Below are positions 27,748-37,500 of a stretch of 64,000 nt of DNA, one piece after another (within the stretch, counting starts at the first letter, position 1; each line of letters starts with the position of its first letter). The notes beneath the pieces are model-generated. The model did not search any database. It worked only from the letters and a program-made list of their open reading frames with translations, and had not been told where the DNA came from. Source of the DNA: Sphingomonas sp. (GTDB taxonomy: Bacteria; Pseudomonadota; Alphaproteobacteria; Sphingomonadales; Sphingomonadaceae). The position numbers and the translations under genes were made by a program. The DNA lies in NCBI RefSeq assembly GCF_030145815.1, contig NZ_JAIXHL010000003.1:124001-188000 (forward strand). The letters run 5' to 3'.

Positions 27748-28212
27748 TCAGGCGACGTCGCGATGTTCGATCGCGGTCTTTTCGGTACCGCCGCCAATCG
27801 CGATCTTCTTGGGCTTCATCGCCTCGGGCACCTCACGCACCACCTCGATCACGAGCAGGCCGTCGGTGAGGTCCGCGCTCTCGACGCGGACGAAGTCGGC
27901 CAGCTCGAAGCGGCGCTCGAACCCGCGATTGGCGATGCCGAGGTGCAGCATCTGCGCAGGGTTGTTGTCCTGGGTTTCGCCCTTCTTGCCGGTCACCTGC
28001 AGCAGGTTTTGCTGCGCAACGATCTCGATCTCATCCGCCTTGAAGCCGGCGACGGCGATCGTGATGCGGTAGCGGTCGTCAGACACACGTTCGAGGTTGA
28101 AGGGCGGATAATTCTCGCTGCTGGACTGGCGCGCGGTCGCTTCGAGCATGTCGAAGAGCCGGTCGAAGCCGATCGTCGAGCGGCGGAAGGGGGTCAAATC
28201 AATCTGACGCAT
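27748..28212 (-). CDS. Small heat shock protein, Hsp20/IbpA family
   Basis: A 154-residue alpha-crystallin chaperone that holds unfolding proteins. The N-terminus MRQIDLTPFRRSTIGFDRLF and NYPPFNLER are typical of the class A IbpA group of Proteobacteria. The crystallin domain runs from about residue 35 to 130 (YRITIAVAGFKADEIEIVAQ, RGFERRFELADFV, DGLLVIEVVREVPE). ATG 28212 is chosen because GGAGGA lies eight bases upstream and belongs to a ROSE-like hairpin. Expression should be heat-induced both by the promoter and by the RNA. Confidence 0.93.
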   Translation of the reverse strand: MRQIDLTPFRRSTIGFDRLFDMLEATARQSSSENYPPFNLERVSDDRYRITIAVAGFKADEIEIVAQQNLLQVTGKKGETQDNNPAQMLHLGIANRGFERRFELADFVRVESADLTDGLLVIEVVREVPEAMKPKKIAIGGGTEKTAIEHRDVA

Positions 28213-28300
28213 AGCGTAATCCTCCAATGAGCAATTTCAACGTCTTGCGGCATCCGGATCATCCGCGATGCCAAGTCTGCTCGGCCCCGAAAGCACCGAA
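28213..28300 (-). promoter_or_regulatory. ROSE-type RNA thermometer in the hsp20 leader
   Basis: The mRNA leader contains TTGCTCATTGGAGGAT (28219-28234), in which UUGCUC can fold back on the ribosome site GGAGGA. This is nearly the conserved 3' hairpin of ROSE elements (UUGCUCCUUGGAGGAU), including the G opposite G that forms the unusual pair in ROSE. An upstream hairpin GCATCGCGG/CCGGATGC (about 28244-28265) completes a multi-stem leader. At low temperature it should hide the ribosome site. Confidence 0.75.
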
Positions 28301-28308
28301 CGAATGAG

Positions 28309-28336
28309 ATTTGGGAACTGTGATCCGGCTTTCAAG
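28309..28336 (-). promoter_or_regulatory. Sigma-32 (RpoH)-like promoter of hsp20
   Basis: On the minus strand CTTGAA (28336-28331) is separated by 15 bp from CCCAAAT (28315-28309), close to the RpoH consensus CTTGAA-N13/17-CCCCATnT. Transcription would start about 90 nt before the hsp20 ATG, giving a leader that includes the whole ROSE-like element. Confidence 0.6.
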
Positions 28337-28461
28337 AGCGACGAAGCGAGAGAATATCGCGGCATAAAGCCCATCAATGCGATAGGAATAGAAATCCTGC
28401 CTGGTTAAACCCTAGTGGATCAGTGGAGTTTAAGTCGCGCGATCCACAAGGGGAGTTTCCA

Positions 28462-30915
28462 ATGAGCCTGACCACGCTATCGCTGTTGCTGCTGTCATCC
28501 GCCGCGCCTTTCGTTGGACAGGAAGCGGCCGACGTGACGGTTCAGGATACTGCGCCACCAACCGTTCCGGGCGAGCAGCGGCGCAACGAAGAGGATGTCC
28601 AGCGCAGCACCGCCGCATCGGAAATCGTCGTCACCGCGCGCCGCAGGAGCGAGCAGGCGCAGGACGTTCCGATTCCGATCTCCGTTGTCGGGGTGAAGGA
28701 ACTGGACAATACCGGCAGCTTCAACGTCGCGCGGCTCGCCCAGCTTCAGCCGACGCTGCAATTCTACTCGACCAATCCGCGCAACTCCTCGGTCAATATC
28801 CGTGGGCTTGGTGCGCCGCTGGGGCTGACCAATGACGGGATCGATCAGGGCGTCGGCGTCTATATCGACCAGGTCTATTTCAGCCGGGTGGCGGTCGCGA
28901 CGCTCGATTTCCTCGATGTGCAGCAAGTTGAAACGCTGCGCGGGCCGCAGGGCACGCTGTATGGCAAGAACACTGTGGCCGGTGCGATCAGCATCACGTC
29001 CAAGGCGCCGAGCTTCAATTTCGAGGGCCGGGCCGAGGTGAGCCTGGGCAGCCTGGGCTTCAGGCAAGCAAAGGCGTCGATCTCAGGGCCGCTCGGCGAA
29101 ACCGTTGCGGCGCGATTTGGTGTCGCGGCGACCGGACGACGCGGCACGGTGTATAACGTCGCCACCGGCAATTATGTGAATGAGCAGGATAATATCGGCC
29201 TGCGCGGCGCGATCCTGTGGCGGGCGAGCGACGCGCTCGATCTGACGCTGAGCGCGGACTATAACCGGCAGGATCCCGAATGCTGCGCGCAAATCTATGT
29301 GCGCTATGGCCCGACCCAGCGCGCGGCAGCGCGGCAATATCCGGCGCTGACGGCTGCGTTCGGCTATGCCGTGCCGAGCACCAATCCGTTCGATCGGCTG
29401 ACCGACGTCGATGCCGATTTGAATGCGACCAACACATTGGGTGGCGTGTCGCTGCGTGGGGAGCTTGATCTGGGCAGCGGCACATTGACGTCGGTCACCG
29501 CGTGGCGCTTCTGGGACTGGCTCCCCGCGAACGACCGCGACTTTACCGGTCTGCCAATCACCACCCTATCGCAGAATCCGACGCGGCAGGACCAGTTCAC
29601 GCAGGAATTCCGCTATGCAGGCGATGGCAACGGGTTTGACTATGTATTGGGTGCCTTCGCCTTCTATCAGGACATCCACACCACTGGCACCCAGCGTCAG
29701 GGGCCGGCGGCGAGCCGGTGGCTGATCAACCCGAGCAACGCGCTGTCGAACGATCCGACGGTGCTCGACGGGTTGACCGCATCGAACGATATCCGCCTCA
29801 AGAATTTTAGCGGCGCTCTGTTCGGCAAGCTCAACTGGCAGCTGACGGACCAGCTGACCCTCTCGCCGGGCGTGCGGTTGAACTATGACGACAAGGTCGG
29901 CAGCTATGTGTCGATCGTTCGGGACGGGCAGGGCAATCTGGTGCCCGCGACCGGTGGCACGGCGCGTCAGGTCGAACAGCGCGCGGCGCTGACCCCACAG
30001 GCGTTTCGCGATGAAGCCTATCGCGCATGGAACGTGTCCTATGACCTGACCGCATCATATGCGCCGAGCAGGGACGTGCTGGTCTATGCGACCTATGCTC
30101 ACACGTTCAAATCGGGTGGGCTCAACCTGAACGGCGTGCCGGTGTTCAATGGCGTTGCGCAGACCCAGTTCGCGCAGGTCAAGCCGGAGCAGGTCGATCA
30201 TTTCGAACTGGGCGCGAAGACCCAGTTCTGGGATCGCAAGGTGACGCTCAACGCCACCGGTTTCTGGACGGTGATCAAGGACTATCAGGCGCTGGTCAAT
30301 GACGGCGCCAACGCGACCCTGCGCGGCTATCTCGCCAATGCTGGCGAAGTGCGGGTGCGCGGGGTCGAGGTCGATTTCTCGATCCGGCCGAGCGAGCGGG
30401 TCAGCCTGTACGCCAATGGCGCCTACACCGATCACGAATATGTCGAGTTTACCAACGCGCCATGCCCGCCCGAACTGGCGGGCGGAGGCAGCGGCGCGGT
30501 GATCGGTGCGCCCGGGACGCCGGGGACCAACAGCCCGATTGCGTGCGACATTTCAGGCCAGTGGCTGCCGGGCATTTCCAACTGGGCCTTCTCGTTCGGC
30601 GGGGAGGCAAATCAGCCAGCGTCGATCCTGGGCAAGGCGGGGGACGTCTATCTCGGCGTCGACGCCAGTACGCGGTCCAAATTTTCGTCCAACGCCTCGC
30701 GCTCGATCTACACCGATATCGAGGGTTATGCGCTGACCAATCTGCGGCTCGGGTTCCGCAGCGATGACGGGATCAACGTCTTCGCTTGGGTCCGCAATGC
30801 GTTCGATGTCGAATATTTCGATGTGCTGGCGACCACGCCCGGCAACACCGGGCTGATCGCGGGCAATGTCGGCGATCCGCGCACCTGGGGCGGGACGGTG
30901 AGCTTCAGCTTCTGA
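28462..30915 (+). CDS. TonB-dependent outer-membrane receptor
   Basis: An 817-residue outer-membrane receptor that takes up a large or scarce ligand using TonB energy. A signal peptide (about residues 1-20) is followed by a TonB box region (ASEIVVTARRRSEQAQDVPI), the plug domain (NPRNSSVNIRGLGAPLG, VETLRGPQGTLYGKNTVAGA) and a beta-barrel ending RTWGGTVSFSF with a terminal Phe, as outer-membrane insertion requires. ATG 28462 has GGGGAG upstream. No sigma/anti-sigma pair or hydrolase lies next to it, so the ligand is unknown. Iron-siderophore, vitamin or plant compounds are all possible in sphingomonads. Confidence 0.92.
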   Translation: MSLTTLSLLLLSSAAPFVGQEAADVTVQDTAPPTVPGEQRRNEEDVQRSTAASEIVVTARRRSEQAQDVPIPISVVGVKELDNTGSFNVARLAQLQPTLQFYSTNPRNSSVNIRGLGAPLGLTNDGIDQGVGVYIDQVYFSRVAVATLDFLDVQQVETLRGPQGTLYGKNTVAGAISITSKAPSFNFEGRAEVSLGSLGFRQAKASISGPLGETVAARFGVAATGRRGTVYNVATGNYVNEQDNIGLRGAILWRASDALDLTLSADYNRQDPECCAQIYVRYGPTQRAAARQYPALTAAFGYAVPSTNPFDRLTDVDADLNATNTLGGVSLRGELDLGSGTLTSVTAWRFWDWLPANDRDFTGLPITTLSQNPTRQDQFTQEFRYAGDGNGFDYVLGAFAFYQDIHTTGTQRQGPAASRWLINPSNALSNDPTVLDGLTASNDIRLKNFSGALFGKLNWQLTDQLTLSPGVRLNYDDKVGSYVSIVRDGQGNLVPATGGTARQVEQRAALTPQAFRDEAYRAWNVSYDLTASYAPSRDVLVYATYAHTFKSGGLNLNGVPVFNGVAQTQFAQVKPEQVDHFELGAKTQFWDRKVTLNATGFWTVIKDYQALVNDGANATLRGYLANAGEVRVRGVEVDFSIRPSERVSLYANGAYTDHEYVEFTNAPCPPELAGGGSGAVIGAPGTPGTNSPIACDISGQWLPGISNWAFSFGGEANQPASILGKAGDVYLGVDASTRSKFSSNASRSIYTDIEGYALTNLRLGFRSDDGINVFAWVRNAFDVEYFDVLATTPGNTGLIAGNVGDPRTWGGTVSFSF

Positions 30916-31325
30916 CGAGATGCCGGTGACGCTGGTCCTGAACGCGGGACCGAACGTCAACGGACAGGGGAGGGAGTCGGGATGGCTCCTAGGGCTTCCT
31001 CCCCGACTCGCTTGTCGGGCTTTCCCGGGGCGAGTGCAGTTATGAGAAATGCCAAAGGCCCGGGCCGTTTCCGACCCGGGCCCCTGCGTGACGATGCCTC
31101 GTCAGCCCCCTTAAGTGGCCACTTCTGCCCGCGCGCCCTTTTCAAGGCGGGGCTGAAGAGCCTCCCCGAACCACGGCCGTTGCCATTGCTTCGTGGGAGT
31201 GTGCTAGGATGGCGACAGGCCGTTGTCACGGGGCGTTGACGTCACGACGGCGGATTGCCGCGGCCCTGTGTTTATTTGGCAACAGCGCGATTGCGCGCGC
31301 CCGCGCCACCCCCTAACACCGCGCC
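30916..31325. other. 410-bp intergenic region with several potential hairpins
   Basis: No convincing gene. Mutually exclusive stems can form around 30974-31029 (GAGTCGGG with CCCGACTC, or CCCGAC with GTCGGG). A GC-rich hairpin GGCCCGGG/CCCGGGCC lies at about 31055-31085, and a palindrome AAGTGGCCACTT follows near 31112. The short open frames on both strands have no ribosome site. It may hold a small RNA or a leader of lolC. Confidence 0.35.
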
Positions 31326-32576
31326 ATGTTCCTTTCCCGATATGAACGCATGATCGCGCGCCGGTACCTGCTACCGGGCCGGGGCGAGGCCTTTATAGCG
31401 CTGGTCGCGTCGATCAGCCTGGTCGCGGTGATGCTGGGCGTCGCCGCGCTGGTCATTGTGATGAGCGTGATGAACGGCTTTCGCGCCGAGCTGTTCGACA
31501 AGATCACCGGGCTCAACGGCCATGCGGTGGTGCAGGGTTATGGCGGGCAGCTGCGCGACTGGCGCGCGGTGGTGGCCGAGGCGCGCAAGACGCCGGGCGT
31601 GACGACCGCGACCCCGCTGATCGAGCAGCCGTTGATGGCGAGCTTTCAGGGCCGGGTCGAAGGCGTGCTGATTCGCGGGATGACTGTCGCTGACCTGCGC
31701 GCCAATCCGACGCTCAATCGCAATGTCGTGGCGGGGCGGATGGCGGAGCTGACCCCGGACTGCGAATGCGTAGCGGTCGGATCGCGCCTCGCCATGACGC
31801 TCGGCGCTTCGGTGGGCAGCAGCGTGCAGCTGATCAGCCCGCAGGGGCCGTCGACGCCGTTCGGCACGGTGCCGCGCATCGTGTCGTACCGAGTCGCCGC
31901 GATCTTTGAAGTCGGCGTCTACGACTATGACAAGGCGTTCGTGGTGATGCCGATGGAGACCGCCCAGACGCTGCTGCTGATGGGCGATTCGGTCAGCATG
32001 ATCGAGATCGATACCGTCGATCCCGACCGGGTCGGCGAAATTCTCGCCCCGCTGGCGCAGAAGGTCGTGCAGACCGCGCAGCTCAGCGACTGGCGCACGC
32101 TCAACGCGACGCTGTTCGAGGCGCTGGCGGTGGATCGGCTGGTGACGTTCACGGTGCTGTCGATCCTGATCCTGGTCGCGGTGTTCAACATCCTGTCGTC
32201 TCTGATCATGCTGGTGCGCGCGAAGACGCGCGACATTGCAATCCTGCGCACGATGGGGGCGACGCGGAGTGGCCTGATCAAGATTTTCGTGACGGTGGGC
32301 ACCGCGATCGGCGGGCTGGGGATTGTCGCAGGACTGATCCTTGGCTTTGTGTTGCTCTATTTCCGGCAGGGGGTGCTGAGCTTCCTTGGCTTCATCACCG
32401 GACAGGAAATCTGGGATCCTTCGATGCGGTATCTGACCGAACTGCCCGCCAAGACCGATCCGGTGGAGGTCGCCAGCATCGCGCTGATGGCGCTGGGCTT
32501 CAGCTTCCTTGCGACGCTCTACCCGGCGTTCAAGGCGGCGAGCACCGATCCGGTACAGGTGTTGCGTTATGAGTGA
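31326..32576 (+). CDS. lolC: Lipoprotein-releasing ABC transporter permease, LolC/LolE family
   Basis: An inner-membrane protein of 416 residues that releases outer-membrane lipoproteins to LolA. It has one N-terminal helix ([20 protein letters not shown]), a periplasmic MacB-like core domain, and three C-terminal helices of the FtsX fold ([40 protein letters not shown]). A single permease gene precedes lolD, suggesting a LolC-type homodimer (LolF-like) rather than separate LolC and LolE. Confidence 0.93.
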   Translation: MFLSRYERMIARRYLLPGRGEAFIALVASISLVAVMLGVAALVIVMSVMNGFRAELFDKITGLNGHAVVQGYGGQLRDWRAVVAEARKTPGVTTATPLIEQPLMASFQGRVEGVLIRGMTVADLRANPTLNRNVVAGRMAELTPDCECVAVGSRLAMTLGASVGSSVQLISPQGPSTPFGTVPRIVSYRVAAIFEVGVYDYDKAFVVMPMETAQTLLLMGDSVSMIEIDTVDPDRVGEILAPLAQKVVQTAQLSDWRTLNATLFEALAVDRLVTFTVLSILILVAVFNILSSLIMLVRAKTRDIAILRTMGATRSGLIKIFVTVGTAIGGLGIVAGLILGFVLLYFRQGVLSFLGFITGQEIWDPSMRYLTELPAKTDPVEVASIALMALGFSFLATLYPAFKAASTDPVQVLRYE

Positions 32577-33243
32577 AGCCGTGCTCCAGACCGCTGGCCT
32601 GCGCCGTGCCTTTACCCAGGGCGATGCGACGATCGAGGTGCTGCGCGGCATCGACCTGTCGGTCGCGCCGGGCGAGATCGTCGCGCTGCTCGGTCCGTCC
32701 GGTTCGGGGAAGTCGACGCTGTTGCAGGCGGTCGGCCTGCTCGAGGGCGGGTTCGAGGGGTCGATCCGCATCGCGGGCATTGAGGTGGCGAAGCTGGAGA
32801 GCCATGCGCGCACGCTGACGCGGCGCGACAAGCTCGGCTTCGTCTATCAGTTCCACCATCTGCTTCCCGATTTCGACGCGACCGAGAATGTCGTTCTGCC
32901 GCAGCTGATCCAGAACGCGACCCATGCCGATGCGCGCGCGCGGGCAGAGGCGCTGCTGACCGCGCTGGGCCTTGGCCACCGGCTGACGCACCGACCGAGC
33001 CAGCTGTCCGGCGGCGAGCAGCAGCGTGTCGCTGTCGCCCGTGCGCTCGCCAACCGGCCGGCACTGGTGCTGGCGGACGAGCCGACCGGCAATCTGGACG
33101 AGAAGACCGCCGATGTGGTGCTCGCCGAATTCCTGCGGCTGGTGCGTGGCGAGGGCGCGGCGGCGCTGATCGCGACGCATAACGAACGGCTGGCGGCGAA
33201 GATGGACCGCGTGGTGCGGTTGCATGAGGGATTGCTGGAGTGA
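32569..33243 (+). CDS. lolD: Lipoprotein-releasing system ATP-binding protein LolD
   Basis: The ATPase (224 residues) that drives the permease encoded just upstream. Walker A is [20 protein letters not shown], the signature [20 protein letters not shown], and Walker [14 protein letters not shown] with an H-loop His in LIATHNE. ATG 32569 overlaps the lolC stop by eight bases, showing translational coupling. Confidence 0.95.
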   Translation: MSEAVLQTAGLRRAFTQGDATIEVLRGIDLSVAPGEIVALLGPSGSGKSTLLQAVGLLEGGFEGSIRIAGIEVAKLESHARTLTRRDKLGFVYQFHHLLPDFDATENVVLPQLIQNATHADARARAEALLTALGLGHRLTHRPSQLSGGEQQRVAVARALANRPALVLADEPTGNLDEKTADVVLAEFLRLVRGEGAAALIATHNERLAAKMDRVVRLHEGLLE

Positions 33244-33842
33244 AGCTCGGCACAGGGTTGCTGCTGGCGTTCGGGGCCGGGATGCTCGGCCTGGCGGGCT
33301 ACGGTGCGGTGACGCTGATCCAGCATGGCGGACTGCCGTTCCAAAGGTTGCGCGTCGCGTCGGAAAGCATGGCACCGACGCTGCGACCCAAAATGACGAT
33401 CATGGCGCGCAAGACACCGGCCGAGGCGCTTCGCCGGGGTGACATTGCGGTGTTCGCGGTCGAGGACAATAAATGGGTGATGCGCGTGGTTGGCCTTCCG
33501 GGCGATCGCATTGCCATGCGTGATGGGCGGCTGGTCCTGAACGGAAAGGTCGTGCCGCAAGTGAATGCGGGCGCAATGACGATCGAAGGCGTCCAAGCGC
33601 GGATCCTGAACGAGCAGCTTTCGGGGTCGCGCGCCGCCTATCGCGTGCTGGATTTCGGCATGACACGGGGTGACGAGATGGCCGAGATCACGGTGCCGCC
33701 CGGACGCTTTTTCGTGCTGGGCGACAACCGCGACAATGCTGCCGACAGCAGGTTCCCGGCCGGGCCGACGGGCGGTAGCGGGATGGTTGCGTTTGCCGAT
33801 ATCTATGGGATCGTCCGCCCGGAAGATTTGAATAGCGATTAG
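33240..33842 (+). CDS. Signal peptidase I-like protein (S26) with catalytic Lys replaced by Met
   Basis: A 200-residue protein with one N-terminal membrane helix ([20 protein letters not shown]). S26 box B with the Ser nucleophile (SESMAPTL, about residues 41-48) and box E ([15 protein letters not shown]) are intact. Box D, normally KR(V/A)VGLPGD, reads [10 protein letters not shown], so Met stands where the catalytic general-base Lys is expected; the nearest Lys is three residues earlier (NKWVM). GTG 33240 overlaps the lolD stop (GTGA). It may be inactive, use another base, or process a special substrate. The housekeeping lepB is presumably elsewhere. Confidence 0.75.
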   Translation: MKLGTGLLLAFGAGMLGLAGYGAVTLIQHGGLPFQRLRVASESMAPTLRPKMTIMARKTPAEALRRGDIAVFAVEDNKWVMRVVGLPGDRIAMRDGRLVLNGKVVPQVNAGAMTIEGVQARILNEQLSGSRAAYRVLDFGMTRGDEMAEITVPPGRFFVLGDNRDNAADSRFPAGPTGGSGMVAFADIYGIVRPEDLNSD

Positions 33843-33851
33843 GAGGCGAAT

Positions 33852-34331
33852 GTGACTGCGATCACCGAAATCCCTGTTACCACCGCGAGCGGCGAGCTGG
33901 CTGACCTGTCCGAGTTCGCCGGCAAGGTGCTGCTGATCGTTAATGTCGCGTCGAAATGCGGGTTCACCCCGCAATATACTGGCCTTGAGGAGCTTCATCG
34001 CCGCTATGGAGAGCGCGGGTTCGAGGTGCTGGGGTTCCCGTGCAACCAGTTCGGCGCGCAGGAGCCGGGCGACGCGGCGGAGATCGCGAATTTCTGTTCG
34101 CTGACCTATGACGTGACCTTCCCCGTGTTCGGGAAGATCGACGTCAATGGCGCAGATGCGGCGCCGCTCTACCGCTGGCTCAAGAAACAGGCGCCGGGGC
34201 TGTTCGGGACCGAGGGGATCAAGTGGAACTTCACCAAGTTCTTGATCGACCGTGACGGGAATGTGGTCGAGCGTTACGCCCCGCAGACCAAGCCCGAGGA
34301 TATCGCGGCAGATATCGAGAAGCTGCTTTAG
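33852..34331 (+). CDS. Glutathione peroxidase (Cys type)
   Basis: A thioredoxin-fold peroxidase of 159 residues that reduces hydroperoxides. The catalytic triad is visible: Cys in [18 protein letters not shown], Gln in [13 protein letters not shown] and Trp in [14 protein letters not shown]. It uses Cys rather than selenocysteine. There is no signal peptide, so it is cytoplasmic. The GTG start follows AGGAGG by five bases. Many bacterial members prefer thioredoxin over glutathione, so the electron donor is open. Confidence 0.93.
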   Translation: MTAITEIPVTTASGELADLSEFAGKVLLIVNVASKCGFTPQYTGLEELHRRYGERGFEVLGFPCNQFGAQEPGDAAEIANFCSLTYDVTFPVFGKIDVNGADAAPLYRWLKKQAPGLFGTEGIKWNFTKFLIDRDGNVVERYAPQTKPEDIAADIEKLL

Positions 34332-34343
34332 GCGCACTTTACC

Positions 34344-34447
34344 GTCATCCCCGCGAACGCGGGGGCTCATCTCCCGGACCATCCGCGATCGCACCCGTGC
34401 GGCGTTCCGTAGGCGCACGAGATGGGCCCCCGCTTTCGCGGGGTTAC
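34344..34447. repeat. Intergenic palindromic repeat between gpx and dnaE
   Basis: Imperfect inverted arms 34344-34373 and 34419-34447 share the core CCCCGCGAA[C/A]GCGGGGG and run on to CATCTC. Same family as the elements at 8567 and 19503. It ends 81 bp before dnaE and 13 bp after the gpx stop begins the gap. Confidence 0.8.
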
Positions 34448-34528
34448 AATTGGGTTTCGCCGCGATTAGCTGTGGAAAACGCGACCGGTCGCTTTGCCCT
34501 GTCGCGTTCGGAGCCATATAACCGCCCC

Positions 34529-37500
34529 ATGCCCCATTCCGGTTTCGTGCCCCTTCGCGTCTTTTCCGCCTACACGATGCTGGAGGGCGCGATCGAGCCG
34601 AAGGCGATTGCTTCGCGGGCGCGGGAGTTGGGGTTTCCTGCCGCCGGGCTGTGCGATCGTAACGGGCTGTATGCCGCCATGTCGTACTCGGATGCGGCGA
34701 AGAAGGCGGGGGTGCAGCCGATCGTCGGATCGCTGTTGTGCGTCGAGCGGCCGGATGTGCCGGATGGCGTGACGCCGCCGCTCGACTGGCTGGCGCTGTT
34801 TGCCCAGGACGCGACGGGGTATGAAAATCTCTGCCACCTGGTGTCGATGGCGCATCTCGACCGGCCGATCGAGAAGGACGCGCATGTCCCGTTCGCCGCG
34901 CTGGAAGGGCGGACCGACGGGCTGATCGCGCTGACCGCCGGGCGTGAGGGCGCGCTGGCGCGGTTGTTTGCCGAGGAGCAGGAGGATGCGGCGCTGGCCT
35001 ATGCCGACCGGCTGCAAGGGCTGTTCGGCGATCGTCTGTACATCGAGATCATCCGGCGGCTGGACGAGGTTGAGGCACGCGCGGAACCCAAGCTGCTCGA
35101 CCTGGCCTATGACCGTGGCCTGCCGATCGTCGCGACCAATCCGGCTTGTTACGCGGTACCCGATTTCCATCAGGCACATGACGCCATGCTGTGCATTGCC
35201 GGGTCCGCCTATGTCGCAAGCGATGATCGCCAGCGCTCCTCGCCCGATGCGTGGATGAAGCCTGCGACCGAGATGAAGCGGCTGTTTGACGACCTGCCCG
35301 AGGCGATCGACAACACGCTGGTGGTGGCGCAGCGCTGTGCCTTTGCTGCACCCAAGCGCAAGCCGATCCTGCCCAGCCTAGCCGGCGATATCGAGGGCGA
35401 AGCCGCGCAGCTGCGCGCGGACGCGCGGGCGGGGCTGGAGGCGCGGCTGGAGACGGCGGGCGTCACCGATCCGGCCAAGCGGCAGGAATATTTCGACCGG
35501 CTGGCGTTCGAGACCGACATCATCGTGCAGATGGGGTTCCCGGGTTACTTCCTGATCGTCGCGGACTTCATCAAATGGGCGAAGGCGAACGGGATTCCGG
35601 TGGGGCCGGGGCGCGGTTCGGGCGCGGGCAGCGTGGTCGCATGGGCGCTGACGATTACCGACCTCGACCCGCTCGCGCTGGGGTTGCTGTTCGAGCGATT
35701 CCTGAACCCGGAACGCGTGTCGATGCCCGACTTCGACATCGACTTCTGCGAAACCCGGCGTGGCGAGGTGATCCGCTACGTTCAGCAGAAATATGGGCGC
35801 AACCAAGTCGCGCAGATTATCACCTTCGGAACGATGAAGGCGCGCGCGGTGCTCAAGGATACCGGGCGCGTGCTGCAGATGAGCTATGGTCAGGTCGACC
35901 GGCTTGCCAAGCTTGTGCCGAACCACCCGACCGATCCGTGGACGTTGTCGCGATCGCTCAACGGGGTGAGCGAGTTTAAGGCCGAGTATGACGGCGCGAG
36001 CGATGTCCGCCATCTGATCGACCTTGCCATGCGGCTGGAGGGGCTGCCGCGCCACTCGTCCACCCACGCGGCGGGCGTGGTCATCGGCGACCGCCCGCTG
36101 GCCGAGCTGGTCCCGCTCTACCGCGACCCGCGTTCGGACATGCCGGTGACGCAGTTCGACATGAAATATGTCGAGGGTGCGGGGCTGGTGAAGTTCGACT
36201 TCCTTGGTCTCAAGACGCTGTCGGTGCTGCAAAAGGCGGTCGACCTGCTCGCCGCGCGCAACATCAGCATCGATCTGGCGGCGCTCGGCTGGGACGATCC
36301 GGCGGTGTACGAACTGCTCCAGCGCGGTGAGACGGTGGGCGTGTTCCAGCTCGAATCCGAAGGCATGCGGCGCACGCTGACGGCGGTGCGGCCGACCAAT
36401 TTCGGCGACATTATCGCGCTCGTCTCGCTCTATCGCCCGGGACCGATGGACAATATTCCGATGTTCGGGCGGCGTAAGCAGGGCCTGGAGCCGATCGAGT
36501 ATCCGCACCCGTTGCTGGAGGAGATCCTCAAGGAAACCTACGGCATCTTCGTCTATCAGGAACAGGTGATGCAGGCCGCGCAGATCCTGGCCGGCTATTC
36601 GCTCGGCGGCGCCGACCTGCTGCGCCGCGCGATGGGCAAGAAGATCAAGGCGGAGATGGACGCGCAGCGCGCGTTGTTCGTCGAGGGCTGTGCCAAGGTC
36701 AACAACATCTCTGAAGCCAAGGCCAATGAGCTGTTCGACTTGATCGACAAGTTCGCAGGCTATGGCTTCAACAAGTCGCACGCGGCGGCCTATGCGCTGC
36801 TCGCCTATCACACGGCGTGGCTGAAGGCGCATTATCCGCACGAATTCTACGCCGCGTCGATGTGCTTCGAACTCGGCCAGACCGAGAAATTGGCGGTGTT
36901 CGTCGAGGATATGAAGCGGCTCGGCACGCCGTGCCTGCCGCCCGACATCAATGCGAGCGAGGCGGAGTTCTCCGTTGCCGAACATGGCGACGGGTTCGCC
37001 GTCCGCTACGCGCTTGCCGGGCTGAAGGGCGTCGGCGAGCGGGCGATGGAGCTGCTGGTCGAGGAGCGGCAGGCGAAGGGCCGGTTCCAAAGCCTGGACG
37101 ATTTTGCGCGGCGGGTGGACCCGCGCCTGCTCAACAAGCGCCAGGTCGAGGCGCTGGCCGGGGCGGGGGCGTTCGACAGCGTCGCGCCGGATCGCGCCAA
37201 GGTCCATGCCGCCGCCGAGACGATCATGGCGGTGGCGCAGCGCACGCATGAGAACCGCACCAGCGGGCAGGGCGGCCTGTTCGGCGAGGCGGAGCCAGTG
37301 GGATCGGCGATCCAGCTGCCCAAGAGCGCGCACTGGACGCTGGGCCAGCGGATCGAGGCGGAGAAGGAGGCATTCGGCTTCTTCTTCTCGGCGCATCCGC
37401 TCGACCGCTACCAGCATCTCGCCAAGCTGCATTCGGCGCGGAGCATTGCTAGCCTCAACGAGATCGAGATCGCCGAGGGCGGACGTGCCGGGGCGACGAT

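Noticed and set aside
34397-34528. A 44-residue N-terminal extension of DnaE
   Set aside because: It is encoded by the palindromic repeat and the gap before the canonical DnaE start, with no ribosome site.
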